Assembly (NCBI RefSeq): GCF_021018805.1
Contig: NC_086283.1
Span: 20,570,162-20,634,161 of the forward strand
DNA from: Prinia subflava
Lineage: Eukaryota; Chordata; Aves; Passeriformes; Cisticolidae
Reading direction: 5' to 3'
DNA: 64,000 nt
Position 1 is the first letter of the stretch; every line of letters begins with the position of its first letter. The translations under genes were made by a program, and so were the position numbers. Under the pieces are notes generated by a model. The model saw only the letters and a list, made by a program, of their open reading frames with translations, made no database searches and was not told where the DNA came from. This document shows, one piece after another, positions 1 through 13,700 of the stretch.

Positions 1-451
1 TGCATTGTTTTGTTGTTTTTCCCCTGGGGCAATACAATGTGGGTTGGAAGTGTTGGTTTGCATTTACAGAGAGTAGTTAATCTGATCAAAGTGCTCAGAA
101 TGTGCTCTACGCAAACAAATTCCTGTAAATCTCAAAGGTGGATTTAATCTGTGTCCCCCTTCAGCTCTTTTGCTACTCCTGTAGTGAAGGTGAATTTTTC
201 TCTTGTGCACTTCTCTCATGAGCTACCTAATTCTGTTCTTAACATGTGTGTATTTTATTTCACATAAATGAACTCGGCGTTCGGATTCTCACATGTAAAC
301 TGGTCCACACCAGCCTAAACAGGAAGATTCTGATAATGTGGATGACAGTAGATGGCTGTTTCCTCTCTTTAATTGCAAAAGAAATGTCCAACTCTCGACC
401 AGCACATCCCGGTGGCTCCTTCCCACACAGGAGCCGTGTGTGAGTGTGGGT

Positions 452-455
<4 letters not shown>

Positions 456-489
<34 letters not shown>
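456..489. repeat. (GT)17 microsatellite
   Basis: An uninterrupted GT dinucleotide run of 34 bases, preceded by a degenerate TGTG-rich stretch from about 436. It is likely polymorphic in length. Alternating purine-pyrimidine DNA of this kind can adopt Z-form. Confidence 0.95.
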
Positions 490-491
<2 letters not shown>

Positions 492-736
492 CTTGGAATC
501 AGTCACGTTCCTCAGGCCATCGGAGCACATCCTGTTACGAGGGAACAGCCAGTCAGTTGTGTCCTGGTGCAACAATACACAATTTTGGAAAAGGTTCAGT
601 GATAGTCACCAATGGATTATCAGGCAACGCTTCCCCGAAGGTGTCACAGCCCAGACACGGGATTTGGAGGTTTTAATAAAAATGGACAACTCTGCCCATT
701 TTGTTACATTCTCACAAAATTTTCCTTTTCCTCTGC

Positions 737-921
737 AATCACAGAATCCCAGGATGGTTTGGGTTGGAAGAACTTAAAGCCCATCTCATCCCATCCCCTG
801 CCATGGAGACAGAGACACCTTCCACTATCCCAGGTTGCTCCAGCCTGGCCTTGGACACTTCCAGGGATCCAGGGGCAGCCACAGCTTCTCTGGACACCCT
901 GTGCCAGAGCCTCCCCAATAA
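737..921 (-). mobile_element. CR1 LINE 3'-end fragment
   Basis: The plus strand reads AATCACAGAATCCCAGGATGG, then GTTTGGGTTGGAAGAACTTAAAG, CCATGGAGACAGAGACACCTTCCACTA and GGCCTTGGACACTTCCAGGG. This is the reverse complement of the conserved CR1 3' tail, so the element is on the minus strand. It is 5'-truncated, as most avian CR1 copies are. Confidence 0.88.
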
Positions 922-3900
922 CTAGTTTAACTTTAGATGAGGTTTAAGTGCTCTGGTCTAAGGCTGTGGCACCCCTTTCTTTTCTGAGTGTGCAGCTTTT
1001 GTTGATAGGGTGCATCTTGGGATACAGATACCTTTCTGAACATCCTCTTTTATTTCTCTTCCCAATCCTCTATCCAATCTTTTCATCAGCTTTTTTTTGG
1101 AGGGGGTTGGGTGGGGGTGGCGTGTCACCAGGTTTCCTTTTTTGTCAGGTATTGTTATATAAAGAAAAATTAATATAAGGTAAAAAGTAGATGCCTTTAA
1201 AAAGATACCAATAAATCATTCAAAGTCTGTCAGTTTTCTGCAAAGGCTGCTAGGAGAATAGATTTAATGGATCTACATACAACACAGATTTTCTATATTG
1301 CTTAAGTTTTCTTATCTGGCAGAGCTTTGCATCATTTGGAACCAGTCCCATATCGTGGGAAGACTCCACTGATTTATCTCAAGGAGTGTTTTGGTTGTGG
1401 GGGAGTCCATGTATAACTTCTCTATAAGCATTTCTGGATGTATATTTTGAGACACAAAGCCTAAGAATACAGCACAGAATGTGACAATGCAGAATATAGA
1501 AAGAAGCTGTTGATTACCATTTGTATTTTTAGACTCCTCATTTCAGGAGGATGCCAAAAGCAAACTGCTGCAGTCAGATCCAACTGCATTATTCCTCATG
1601 GCAGTATAAAATAGTGAGGCAATTTCAGAAACTAGATTAAGAATCATAGTTTTTCTTGCTGCATAAAATTGCTGAAATTGTATAGAAATCTGTATTGTGG
1701 ATCATAAGTTAATGTAAAAACTCCAAGCTATTTTTTTTTCACTTTGTCTGTTTAAGCTACTGGGCAAGTTGTTGCAGGAATAAATTTATTTTCTTCCTCT
1801 GAAACTGTATAATATTAAATGCTGTGTTGTTGGCATAAAATATAAGTTGATCAGACAGACAAAGATTATTATTCTGACAACTGTATACACAAGGGTATCG
1901 TTGTACATTGAATTTCAGTGTGTAATACGGTATAAATCTTCATGAGAGACTCAACTTTTATTGGCTGCACAGAAGGTGCTTTTCCTTATTAAATACGGGA
2001 GATGGTCCCAGGGGGATTTTTTTAAAAATATCTTTATCCATTTTTTTTCCCAGCCAGCCTCTGTGCCCTGGGGGGCTCAGGGATTCAGCGGGGTGAGGAA
2101 TTCTCCCTGGAATGCCTTCATGGAGACACAGTCGTGCTTGGAATGTTTTGCCTTAGGAGAACCCACACAAGCCTCACCTTTCCCATTCCATAAGCTCTGT
2201 CTGGAGCCTGTAGGACACAAAAATTCACCTTAATTCAGTGAAATGTTATCAGTGAAACCATAAAATTGCTCTGGGTCTGAACTCCTGTCATTTCTGGCTG
2301 TCACTGACTGTTGCCATCCTCTCTTTCCACCTGCTGAGGATTTGGGGGGCACAGACACACTCACAGACCTTCTTTCACTTTTACACAAAATGAAGGGCAA
2401 AGAGTGAAAGACCCTCTTGTGGAATTTAAACTGCATCCATCATTTGCCTGGTCAGTGCAGGGATATCAGCTTTTATTGGCCATGAGTAATTAGGAGATTT
2501 CATGAACTGTCCAGCCAGAGGGTTCCCCCACCCTCCTAAATCAGCAAGGCTGAAGAGACTGTGGAAATTTATGGTTTCTTTCTTCCTCCAGGTTTATTAG
2601 TGAGTTAATGGCATTGCTCAGCTGGGAGAGCTCTGGGCACAAGGGTGTGACTGCATTTGGAGCTGATGAAATGCCAGTTCTCTGCAGATTCATATATGGC
2701 ATTCAACAAGTCAGTTCAATCTTTATTTGATGTCCATTTCCCCTTCTGCAAATCAGAATCAGGTGGATCTTTCCTGTCCCCACACCATGTGGTCTCCATG
2801 TCCCCACACCCATCTTATTTAGGGGTTTATACATGGCCCTATCCCACAGAGTGGGGGAGGTTTGGGGGATGAAGGCAGGGCTCAGATCTGGGCTCTGCAC
2901 CCTTTCTTTAAATCAGACAAAATCAGGGCTCAAACTTCCAAAAGTTCTCTTTTGTGCTATGCAAAGTTGTTAATTGTGACATTTCAGACCCTTTTGGAGT
3001 CCATATGAAAACTTGGCAAAAAAAAAACAACCTATTTTTTTTTACGGTTTATAGCATCAGATTCTTCCCAGCTGTCCAAAATTCTCTCTTTTCATCCTGT
3101 TACTTTCTGTTATGACTTTATAGTTTCATGCACTTCAAATCTTAGACTCCACCAGTACTTTTTAAACCAGTACCAACAATGAAGTTTGTATGCATCACCT
3201 TTATAGCATAAGTAAAGACTATGACATGTTGTCTCTCTGCTACTGATTTTTGTATTATTATGTTGAGAGAGAGTAACAGCTGTAAGGACAAAATAACACT
3301 TATTTCACCACCCATGGGAACATGAAATTGCATATATTTTTTTCAAAATTAGCTATCACATGTAAAGTTCAACTGTATATAGCTAAACAATAAAAGTAAG
3401 TGTATTTTTAGGGTGTTCTTCAAATGAGAGCACAGTGCTGATGAAGTTCTCAGTATTTCTCTGATTTTATGAGATTCCAGGGGCAGTGATGACATGTGGC
3501 ACACAGGTACAAGTGGCCAATTTAAAAATGCCCTAAATACAACTTGAAGGGCTAATCACATTTACAGTCCACAAAATGTGCAGTCATGTGAGAAAATCAC
3601 ATCCAGTGAGGAAATAATAAACTATTAGAGAGAATATGTTTTATTCAAGGCTAATTTTAATTAGGACGCTGTCTTAATTCTCATGTACACAATAGGAAAG
3701 CTATATTTTGGTACATGGTTTCCACAGCCTCATTTTGCAATCTTTTCTTCAGTTAGAAGTGGGTAAATTTTTTTTTTAAGCAGAGTTGTTTAGGAATGGC
3801 CTCTGGGTCTCCATCCTCTGCCTTGATGTTTGCAAACACCACAGGGAGGGTTCAAGCCACCCATTTCCTGCAAACTCTGCTCCCCACAGGAAGGACAGCA

Positions 3901-4329
3901 CAAGTCATGAGGAATAAGGGGGAACAATTCTTTCTCAAACACTGATACAACTGGAACACTTCAAAATTTTGATCCAGGAGGAAAAATGATCACTGGGGCT
4001 GCTCTCCTTCAGGGCACCTGGAACTCAGAGCAAACCTCTTGAGTTATTAGCTGGGTAGTTTAGCATTTATCTTCTGAAGTCAATGCCAAAGGCATACAGG
4101 CAGAATAAAGAATAACCACACGTTGATAAATATGCATCATTTCCCCCTGCCTTCCATGAGAATTGTACAAAATGGAAAGGAACAATTGGACTCTTAGTAA
4201 ATATAATAGATTAGAATTTATTTCAGGGTGGGTTTATCTTTTTTTCCAGACTGAATCTTTGTAACATCAGATTTCAACTTGCTGTGAGTGACTTCTGGGT
4301 CTGATTCACAAAACTTTCGGATGGAGAAT

Positions 4330-4762
4330 TGTGACAGTACTGGCTTCTTTTTCTCTCTCGAGGTCGGGATTGATACACAGGAAACACAGGTTTCATGTTT
4401 GGAGTCAGATGTTTATTAATTCCTGTCTAAAGTACAGTCTTATGAGTTGTGACTTCTAGCCAACAAGGTAGAAAATGGCCGTGGAATGGGCCCTTCTAAC
4501 TCTTTCCAAGGTTATTTAAGTGCTTATTACCCAGTAACGAGGTGACACCCATATTATTTATACTTTTGACCAAATAATGAGCACCCAAGGCCCATGATGA
4601 GGAACTCTTTTCACCCAATCAGAAGAAAAACACTCGAAACCATGAAGAAGAAGGAAGAAGGCGAAGAAGAGGGACTTACACAATGCCTTAAATCATCCAT
4701 ATTGCTTCACATATATTACTATATACTAAAATCCAAGATTCTCATCTTCCAGAATTCCAGCA
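4330..4762 (-). mobile_element. Solo LTR of an endogenous retrovirus with 6-bp target duplication
   Basis: This 433-base element is bounded by the direct repeat GAGAAT (4324-4329 and 4763-4768). Read on the minus strand it starts TGCTGGAATTCTGG and ends GTACTGTCACA, the expected TG...CA. It contains a TATA box (TATAAATA, 4562-4555) and an AATAAA signal (4417-4412) about 140 bases later, in the right order for U3-R-U5. There is no primer binding site or internal region beside it, so it is a solo LTR left by recombination. The 6-bp duplication suggests an ERVK/alpharetrovirus-like integrase. The exact family is not assigned. Confidence 0.87.
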
Positions 4763-4768
4763 GAGAAT

Positions 4769-7700
4769 ATCATATGGAAATAAAAGAAATGCTTCCCTGG
4801 CTGTGGTTTTTCAGTTATGAGAATTTATCTAATTGGAGGGGGGAAACAGAAGAGAAAGTGAGCTAGCTGTGCTTGCTGAAGGAATGAGTTTGCCACCTTG
4901 AGAACTTGGGATCTCTACTGGCCACTTGGTGGGATGGGGGGTCCCCAGAGGTCTCCTGTCCCTGCCATCCCTCTCCTGTCCCCTGTCCCACCACAATGGT
5001 TGTGGCTCTAGGTTTATTCTCATGGCTGATCCACAGCCTGAGTGTGGGACTGAGAGAGGAAAGGATGGCAGAGTCATTGAGTGCATCAATCCCATCTCCA
5101 AGTTACATTTCAAATGGCAAAGGAATTCACAATAAAATGTTACTTCCGGTTTAAAATTTCAGATACCACTTTTCTCTCAGGGGCAGAAGATCTGAGGTGC
5201 AAGTTGGATCTGCACTCTTTTTTTTGTCTCTGAGGGAGCATCTTTGCGGAACACTCAGCTCTGACAGAGGCATGGTGAGGGCTGGCAGGTCTGAGCAGCT
5301 TTTCTGCCTCTCTCCCACCATACACCTCATCATGGTGACATGCCTTTATTTTACCCTTTTGATTATAAAGAACATTAAAAGCAGAACAGAGAATGCCTTA
5401 CAATCCTTTCAGCTCACACTGCAATGTATGATAAACCACAGTCAAACAAGAGCAATTACTAAATATTTTTGCTAATTAGGAGATAGTTCGCCAAATATCT
5501 TACCTTTTTTTTAAATTTTATTTTTATTTTCCAAAAACAGGTAAGAAAAGACCATAAGAACTACTGGCTACTGTTCAGGAAGAGTGAATGGAATGACCTG
5601 TGGTGGTTGCACCAAAATAAAACATAAAAACAGAGATAGCAGAAGGTAAGAATAGCCAGTCTATGTTAAAGAAAAGGTGTCAGGCCCAGACTCTTCACAA
5701 GAATATTCCAAGGCACATTCAAGTGCCCTCAAGGCCATGTGACCCTGTGCCTACAACTCCATAAGGATGTCTATGAGGATGTCACAAGCCAAAGGTTGTA
5801 TCTGTGTGTTTAATCACCCTAGACAGCTTAATCTTGATTAATTTAGCTGTTCCTTATGCAGGTTATGCTGTACAGCCTCAAAAGATCAGAATTAAAAATA
5901 CATTTTTCTAACGTTAAATAGTACTTGATTTGCAGTCCCTAATTTGTCCTTGTAGATTAACATAATGCTTCACTACACCACTGTAGAGTTACAAATATTA
6001 TGTGACAATTTCAGTTGTCTATTTGTTTTATTCTCTGGCTATAAAACCTTCAAAAACCTTATTCCCGTGCTTTCACCTTCACTCCCATTTCACACATGGT
6101 CACTGATGTGGTTGTAGAAGTCTTTGAGCAGGAGGTGGGAACAAATGATTTCCTGAGACCTCATCTCCCTGAATTATTCCATCAGTCAGTACAATCTAGA
6201 CTCACCAGTTCCCTTTAGTGCCAAGCAGAATTACAAAGACCTAAACCTGTTTTTAACAGGCATAAGGAAGCAGAACCTACCATGGATTTTCTGCACAGAA
6301 AAAAACTGGTGAGTTTTCATCTGAGCATCCCTCTCCGTGGAAGCAGCTCTCTAGCACAGCAAGCAGGACACTGAGCACTTCTGTGCTCCATTTAATCCCA
6401 CAGCCACTTGGCACAGGCAGTGCTTGTGGTTTGGTGCCACTGGGAAAACCTGGAACGAGTGTCTGGTGTCCTTTCCCCACTCCTCCTCCCAGCCAAAGGA
6501 CATCAGGCTGGTTGTTTTTCTTTCCTACCTGGTGGAGCATGCTGACGTTATTTGGGAAATGAGTAAGCGGTACAGGATAGTTACAGGTTTTATATAAGAG
6601 GCTGAACATCTGCAGACAAAATAAAACATTTTATTTGCCTCCCTCTGGCCTTGTATAGTTCGCACAGATAACTGGGCCAGGGTTTTAATATTGCCAAATG
6701 CATGGCAAAAAAGGCCCTAAACCACACGGCACGTGGAAAGGAGTCCAGACAGATCATGTCACACCTGACTGGGCAAACAAAGCAACACCAGTGGGCTGGA
6801 GGGAAGAGCCAGGAGCAGAGGCCTGAAGAAGGTGGTGAAGGAAGAGAGGAAGAATGTTCTGGGCGCCGTGTCAGGGATGGGGAATGAGGGGGACTGCGAG
6901 GATGCTCCAGTGACCAGTCCGCGGATAGTTCAGACCATCAGCAGCTGGCCAGGATCACCCCAATATCCCTGGAGCCCCTTTGTGGACAAAAGCAGGGGAT
7001 GGTGACTCTGTTCAGCTTAGGGATGAAGGCTGATCTGGGGCACAGAGGATGCAGAGCACACTTGGGTTTTCTGCCCTGACACAGGGAATTCTCCCAGAGC
7101 AGTGCCAGGAGCTCTGGAGACCTGCACCATTATAGAGAAAACTGCATGAAAAATGTCAGGGCAAGGTCTGCAGCTCAAATGTCTGGTTTTGGGGAGGAAA
7201 AACCCTGACCCCTTCTCTGTCCTCAGAATAAAGAAAAGCAGACTTAAAAGCAAAAGATCTTTAATGGTGCTTCCAAATATTCAGCAGCAGCTTATCATTG
7301 GATTAGAATTTGTAAGAAATCAGTAGCAAATGGTGCAAACTTCAGGTTCACTGCCCTATTCAGGAGTGAAAATAATATTTTACAAAAACCTCCTTAAACT
7401 TCCAAAATTGGCATCATCTAAGAAAAAGTACCAGTGTATTTGTATATTCAGGAAAATGACTCCTGAAGGAAGTCTTCCCAAAATTACTTCTGGCTCTGTG
7501 TAATTCAGGGATATAAATGCAGATGCCCATGAATTGTTTAACTGGAGAAATGTCTTTTATTCCTGTATAGCAGATGCACAAAGGGAATGAAAATGTTTTA
7601 TAACTTAGGGTTTTAAATAATAAATAAATGCTGACATTCTCAGCTGAGACAGCTTGATTTTTGTGTACTGTGTAATACTGAAGTGTACAAATATTTTTTT

Positions 7701-10700
7701 AGAAGGAGTTACTTTTCCCTTTTTAAAAAGAATATGAAACCTCAAGAATATGATAAAACATCACAGTTGGTTTCTAAATGCTTTGCATCTTAATATGGTT
7801 GAAGTTAAGGCAGTAAGTAATTTCTGAGTTTTTCCCTTGAGCCACGTAGTTCTTTTCATATGTAATTATTCTCTGAGTGCATTAGATAATGCTATGGTTC
7901 CCACAGCTGTATACACATCTATAAATCATTAATGAGGCAGTTAACTGAAACAAAACTATAAAAGATTTGCATTACCCGGCAGAACCCAGCCTTAATTGAC
8001 TTCCAGTTATTTACAATTAATTTTTCCATTTGGAATAATGATTGCAAGCAACTTAGGGTGTTTTATTACTGAGGAATTAGATGCTGACTGTTCATCAAAA
8101 GTTTTTACAGAGAGACTGTGTCAGTGGACAGTAATGAGCTGGAGGTAATCTGATTTTTACATGCACATGCAATTCCCCACACTGGCAGAGGGGATGGCGT
8201 GGGAGGGGGCATGTACAGTAAAATGCAGACAGGAGCCAGCAGAAACTTTTCTAGTCTTTTATCACATCCCTGAGTTTAAGAACACTAATTTCTTTTCTTT
8301 ATAGCATCCAGCTGAAAGGCAATAGGATGGATAGAGCTGGCTGCAGTTCTACCTAGAATAAACTGCACGAATGAAGAGTGAGTAAATATTTATTTCTCCC
8401 TTACAAGACTATAAGATAGACATTGGGGAATAAACGATGCAGAGGCTGTCAAGTAAATATTATTCCATTATGCTCTTTAAAAATTACTTTTATAGAGACC
8501 TAGAGCACAGAGTAAATCCTCATTAGGTTGTCATTGTTTGAGCAAGGCCCAGGACTGGGGCCATGCATCAGAACCTGGACAGACACATGGAAGAGATCAG
8601 CTCTCTGTGCCATGTAAGCATAACTGGCTGACATTAATGGGCTGGGGATGTGTTCATCAGGAAGGGATGTCACGTTCAAATTCCTAATAAAAATTAAGTC
8701 AAAAATCACCAGGCCCATTTGCGGCAGCTGATGTTATCTTCCTTACCCTTCAGCCTTCCCTTTCCAGAATGCCTGAGCACACAGCAGTGGAGATTCCTGT
8801 TTGGGAACCACAGTGGGAAAATGAGTAAAAGTCTCAGGTACTGGGGTGCACTACACTGCATCCTTGGAAATCAATCCTTCCCTGAGCAAATGATCCTTTA
8901 GTGATTTCCCCTCGCTACTCTTTTTGGGTACAAAACACATACAGTTAACATTTGGGCTGTTGTCTCTTCTCCCCCTCAGCTGCAGCTGCCATGCTGAGGA
9001 AGTTGAATGTCCTGCTTTACTTCCTTGTTTAAATAAGTAATTTTGTTCCCCTTTGGCTAACACTTCAGACTCTCCACTCCTGCCAGCTGGCCAGGCTGCC
9101 CTGAGCCAGGGAGTGCAGGTGAAAGCAGCCCTGTGAGCACAGGGAGGGCATGGGGAACTTTAATTTCTGTGAATGTGGTGTACACCAAGAGACAGACACT
9201 GGTGAATGTGGGAGAGTTTTATTCTGAGTGATGGCAAAGCAAGAGGCTGCTATCTGCCTTATCAATAGGTGCCAGCAAGAGGCCACTGGAATTGATCTAG
9301 GAAATGACAGTCCAATGCTGGTAACCTTGAAAATCCTGCTGGAGTCATTTTTCCCAGGTTCTGTTCCGCTGGGCTGTGCTGCAAAGTGTAATGTAAAGTA
9401 AGGTGACAGCCTGGCCATGGGTCATTCTGCCTGTCAGTAATTCCAGGCTTGGCAAATTGGTCCTGCCTCCTCACCAGTCCATGAACTTCACAGACACTTA
9501 ACTTACTCATGCTACAGTGGCTGCTGCATCAGTACAGCTGGAACAGCCACTTCCATGTGTGAAGTCTGAGAGGCTTTTCCTTTGGAAATCGGGCTGGTAC
9601 CAGATGAGTAAACAATATTATTATTTTCATTAAGATATCACATCCTGTCAACACAAAACATTGGCAATTTCCTCTTAAATAGCTGTGTCTTGTCTCTAAA
9701 TTGTACAGTACAATTTAAACAGTGTTTTTGCTGTGTCCATGGTCCTTCTTATGGGGCTTCTTGTCCCGGAGTGGGAAAAGCTCTGTTTGTAAACTCAGAA
9801 CTGCAGTGACTCTTTATGCACAGAGGTGATATTGTTGACATTAATGTCTTTTTTTCCCCAATGAGTCCAAAGTACCAAGCTGATCAACTCCCTATTTCTT
9901 GCAGCAATCCTGAACAGTTTGTTAATGCCTGTATTTAAGCAGCAAAAAAGAAATACCCTGGCTGGGGAGTTTTTTGAGGGTTTGAAGAAGCCAAAACCAA
10001 TTTAAGTGAAACCAAAACTTTCATTTGGTAAAGATTTCTGTTAATTTCAAAAAACCTGGTAACTATAAAGCCCATGCAATTTACTTACCAGCTTTTACAA
10101 ATATTAGAAATCTTAATCCTAGTTTCTCATCCCAGTGGCAGAGTTCTCACTTCTCTGTGTCTCCTTCCTGCTGGGTTTGGCTTGGTGGTTTGGTGTAAGA
10201 GTCAGCACCTGTAAATCCAGGCTGTGGATTAAACACAATTGCCTTTCTCTTTTCCCTTTATGCTTGTGGGTTTGTTTGTTTGTTTGTTTGGTTTTGGTTT
10301 TTTGGGTTTTGTTTGTTTTGTGGTGGGGGTTTTTTTTGGGTTTTTGTTTTTGTTTTTGTTTTGTTTTGTTTGCTTTGGTTTTTTTGGTTTCCCCCCCCCC
10401 CCCCCCCCTCTTTGGAATGGGATCTCAATATTCAGCTATAAGGAAGATGCCATGAAAAGAATCAGAGCTTTTTCCACTGCTTTGCACATTGTAGAGTCAT
10501 TTCAACATTGTAATGTAGGTGTCAAACATTACTAAATCAGCTGTCAAATGCTATCACTTTGCACAGGTGTAAATGATAACATAAAATGCAAAGCACTGAT
10601 CTGACACCAAAAATCTCTGTGTACCATTTCTGTCTTGAGCAGTTTTACAGGAAGATCTAGATGAAGACCAATAGGGAGTTCATTCTTTATTATTTAAATA

Positions 10701-13700
10701 GTTTTGATCTGTTTTCTTACTTTTAGGGATGTGGTTACCCCCTCTGCTCCAACTGACACCAAGGAAGAGAACAATTTGCATGGGATAGCTTTGGACTGAT
10801 CTATAAAGAACAATATTATGTTTCATAATAATGTTCCAAGAGTTAAAGAATTTTTCCTGGAAAAACCTCTCTTCTGTAAGTGCCCCAGCATCATCAACTG
10901 ATGGCAGCACAGCTCTGGGAATAAACACTTCCAGCTAATGGCAGGAATTGTCAGGGGAAAGACAAAACAGGTATTTCTCCCTGACATAGAATGAAACATA
11001 TGATTAAAGTTAAATGCCAAATCCTACCGGCACTAGAGCAAATTAAGGTTTATTTTTCATTCCCGTTAATTCTTTCCTCTCTTTTTAGCTAATTCATCTT
11101 GTTTCATTTAGTGCCAGTGGTTTTTCCTCTTTGGTCACTTTGATAGATGGGGGAGGACAATTCATTTTAGGCACGTGGCTTTGGGTAACAAGATTAAAGC
11201 TTCAGGCAAAGCCCAGATCCTACAGGAGCGCCCTCCAGGCTCCCTGTGCCGTGTCCAGCTCTCCAAAGGCAGGGCATGGTGAGCACAAACACCTCCCTGC
11301 CTCTCCTGCAGCACAGTCCCAAAGATGTCCTGGTCTATCCACGTGCTGCTGGGACATTCAAGTGCTTGACGCAGAGCATTTAAATCAGGTTGTGTACAGC
11401 AAAAACTCTTAGCAACCTTAATGTCAGGGGTGTTGGACTGCAACATTTATTGTGAGGGAGCTGTGATACTAACTTTACCGTAATGAAACCACTTCAGGGA
11501 ACAACTCAAAAGGACTGAGTTTGTCTCCACTGTTTTACTTCAGATTTTCTTGGGAAAAATAAGTCTGGCCCACTGGGGGCTGAGTTAAGCACAGAGTGAT
11601 TAATTAGAGCTGGTCTGATTTTGTATAGTTCAATATGAACATGTCACTTCTCTGGCTGCTTCATCTCCATCTTCCCTCTGACCAGCCAGAATTTATTCCA
11701 GTATGCTTGCTCTGGTACCAGGAGCAGCAGGTGTATTTTATACATATATACATGTATATATGCACAGCAAACCCTTCCCTTTTCCCCAGAACTAACCATT
11801 CTTGTAGACAAAAAATTATAGTTGGTGAAAGGGACCTACTGCTCAGTGAATACACATTTCAGTGTCCTTTCTGGAAGAGCTGTGAAAGCATTTTCAAACA
11901 TGCAAGGCTGAATGTATGTCAAAATAGTTAAACTATCATAAAGCATCCAGTTTTTAAGGTATTACTTATCCTAATAACGTTTTAATGTATGGTGCTGTAT
12001 TTGCTTTCCCAGTTTTGGATTATGTCAATAGAATCATATAATGAAGATGTAGTAAAATCTTACTGCATTTGTAACTGAAACTCAGAAAAAATGTGAAGTT
12101 TTATTTTACAAAACAAGCTCCAAAAAGAATTCTTTCCCCTGCCTTAGATGCCCACACCCAAATGTTCATTCAAAGGATGCTCTGCTCCAACAGAAGCAGG
12201 TCTAAAGGCAAGGACAGGCAGCACCCACAAAAGCTGCAGCATTTGTGCTCTGCTGACACTGAACTGGCTCATTTCAATTGATTTCTTTGATGTACAAATA
12301 TAAAGCAGTAGCAAATCATTACCCATCCATAATACATTATTATAGAAGTTCTTTTTTTACTGCCCTTCCATCTCAGCTTCAAATCATCAAAGATGCCCTT
12401 ATTTGCAGACGGAACTAAAGACAGATTGTTCATTAATAGTGATTTTACAAGTGCTTGAACATTTGCAGTGTGTATTAGAAATGATGACAGCACATGGCCT
12501 GGCTTAGAAAAACCCCTCTGTAAATTCCTTCCTCTCTCTGTCCCCACCCCAGCAGGGCCAGTGGATGCTGCAGGACCACGGCAGAAAGCAGCAGGGGGAA
12601 GGTGGGAAGTGCCTCCAGCAGTGCTGTTGCCAAAGGTTCCATATCCAAGCCCAGGCTGGGAATTGTCCCATGTGTATTTAGGACTCAGTGCACAGGCACA
12701 GGAGGGATTGTGGAGATCAGCTGAGGTCATAAAGGAAATTTGTAATAATTCAGGTTAACCCACGTTTTGTCACATTACCAAAAATAGTCCGTAAATAAAT
12801 ATATTTACAGGCCACTTCCTCGTAGGCAGCAATTACTTCAAGCAGCATTCAGGTTTAAATGCACAGCCGTGCATTTCCACAGGAGTGCTCTCACTTTGGG
12901 TTGCTACAGATCCAGGCTTCAAATGGAGATTGGGCACTATTGATGCTCTGGGTTTACTGTGGTCTGCATTCCACAGGACCCAGAACAGGGCTGCAATCCA
13001 GCACCCACTCCCTTGCCTCCCAAGATCATGGATGGCTCCTTGGCCACTCCACAGGGCATCCACACACCTGGACAGGCTCTCAGGGAGCCAGAACTGCACC
13101 TCAAGCATGGCCAGCTGAGCTGCCCACAGCCCCCACTGCAGCAGGAGGGGTACCCAGAAAAAAAGCACCCTAAAATCCCAACCCCAAGAGGTGCTGACCC
13201 TCTCTGGGTGCCACTGGGGCTGTTCCCGGGAGGAGGAGTGCAGTGGTGAAGGCTCCTCCACCCCAGGGTGGCTTTAACACCTTTCTCCCACACAGGGTGT
13301 GCTCACGATGAGCTGACACCCAAACCCTCAACCTCCTGCTTTGTCAATACTTACCAGGAGCCAACTGCTGAGGACTGAAAACCGAGTCAGTCTCTCAAGT
13401 TTATCAGCCTCCTAAACATCATTTGTCAGTATTTTTGACACTGAAAACCAATCTGGGATGGGCAAATCAGGAATCAATGTGTGCTCATCAACCCAGGCTC
13501 AGGGATGCCTTAAGGAATGTGTACATCAACCACTGAGGGGAAAAAAGCTCAAAAAGCCTTTATGGAGATGAAAGAAAAGTGCAAAAATGTTGGCATTTTA
13601 AGAACTGAGCTATTTAGTTACACTAAGTCTTTCTAAACTACACACTACTGGATAGCTGATTAAAGACCTCTCTTCAAAATCTGCATTTCACAGGAGCACT

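Larger units (their letters stand above)
1..4323. other. Non-coding 3' flank of DACH2, distal part
   Basis: AT-rich DNA far downstream of DACH2. It holds the GT microsatellite and one CR1 tail listed separately. No open frame resembles a protein, and no further gene or RNA was recognised. The next gene in this direction in other amniotes is KLHL4 as I recall, but none of its exons is seen here. Confidence 0.6.

Noticed and set aside
338..947. Several open frames of 74-134 codons
   Set aside because: They translate the GT microsatellite (Cys-Val or His-Thr runs) and the CR1 tail; none is a gene.
10135..10535. Phe/Leu-rich open frames resembling membrane proteins
   Set aside because: The hydrophobic run comes only from the G/T-rich tract, and the Pro run from the poly-C tract.
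12269..13293. Minus-strand frames of 153, 142 and 118 codons
   Set aside because: Many frames on both strands are open together in this GC-richer block, with no domain, splice pattern or start context.
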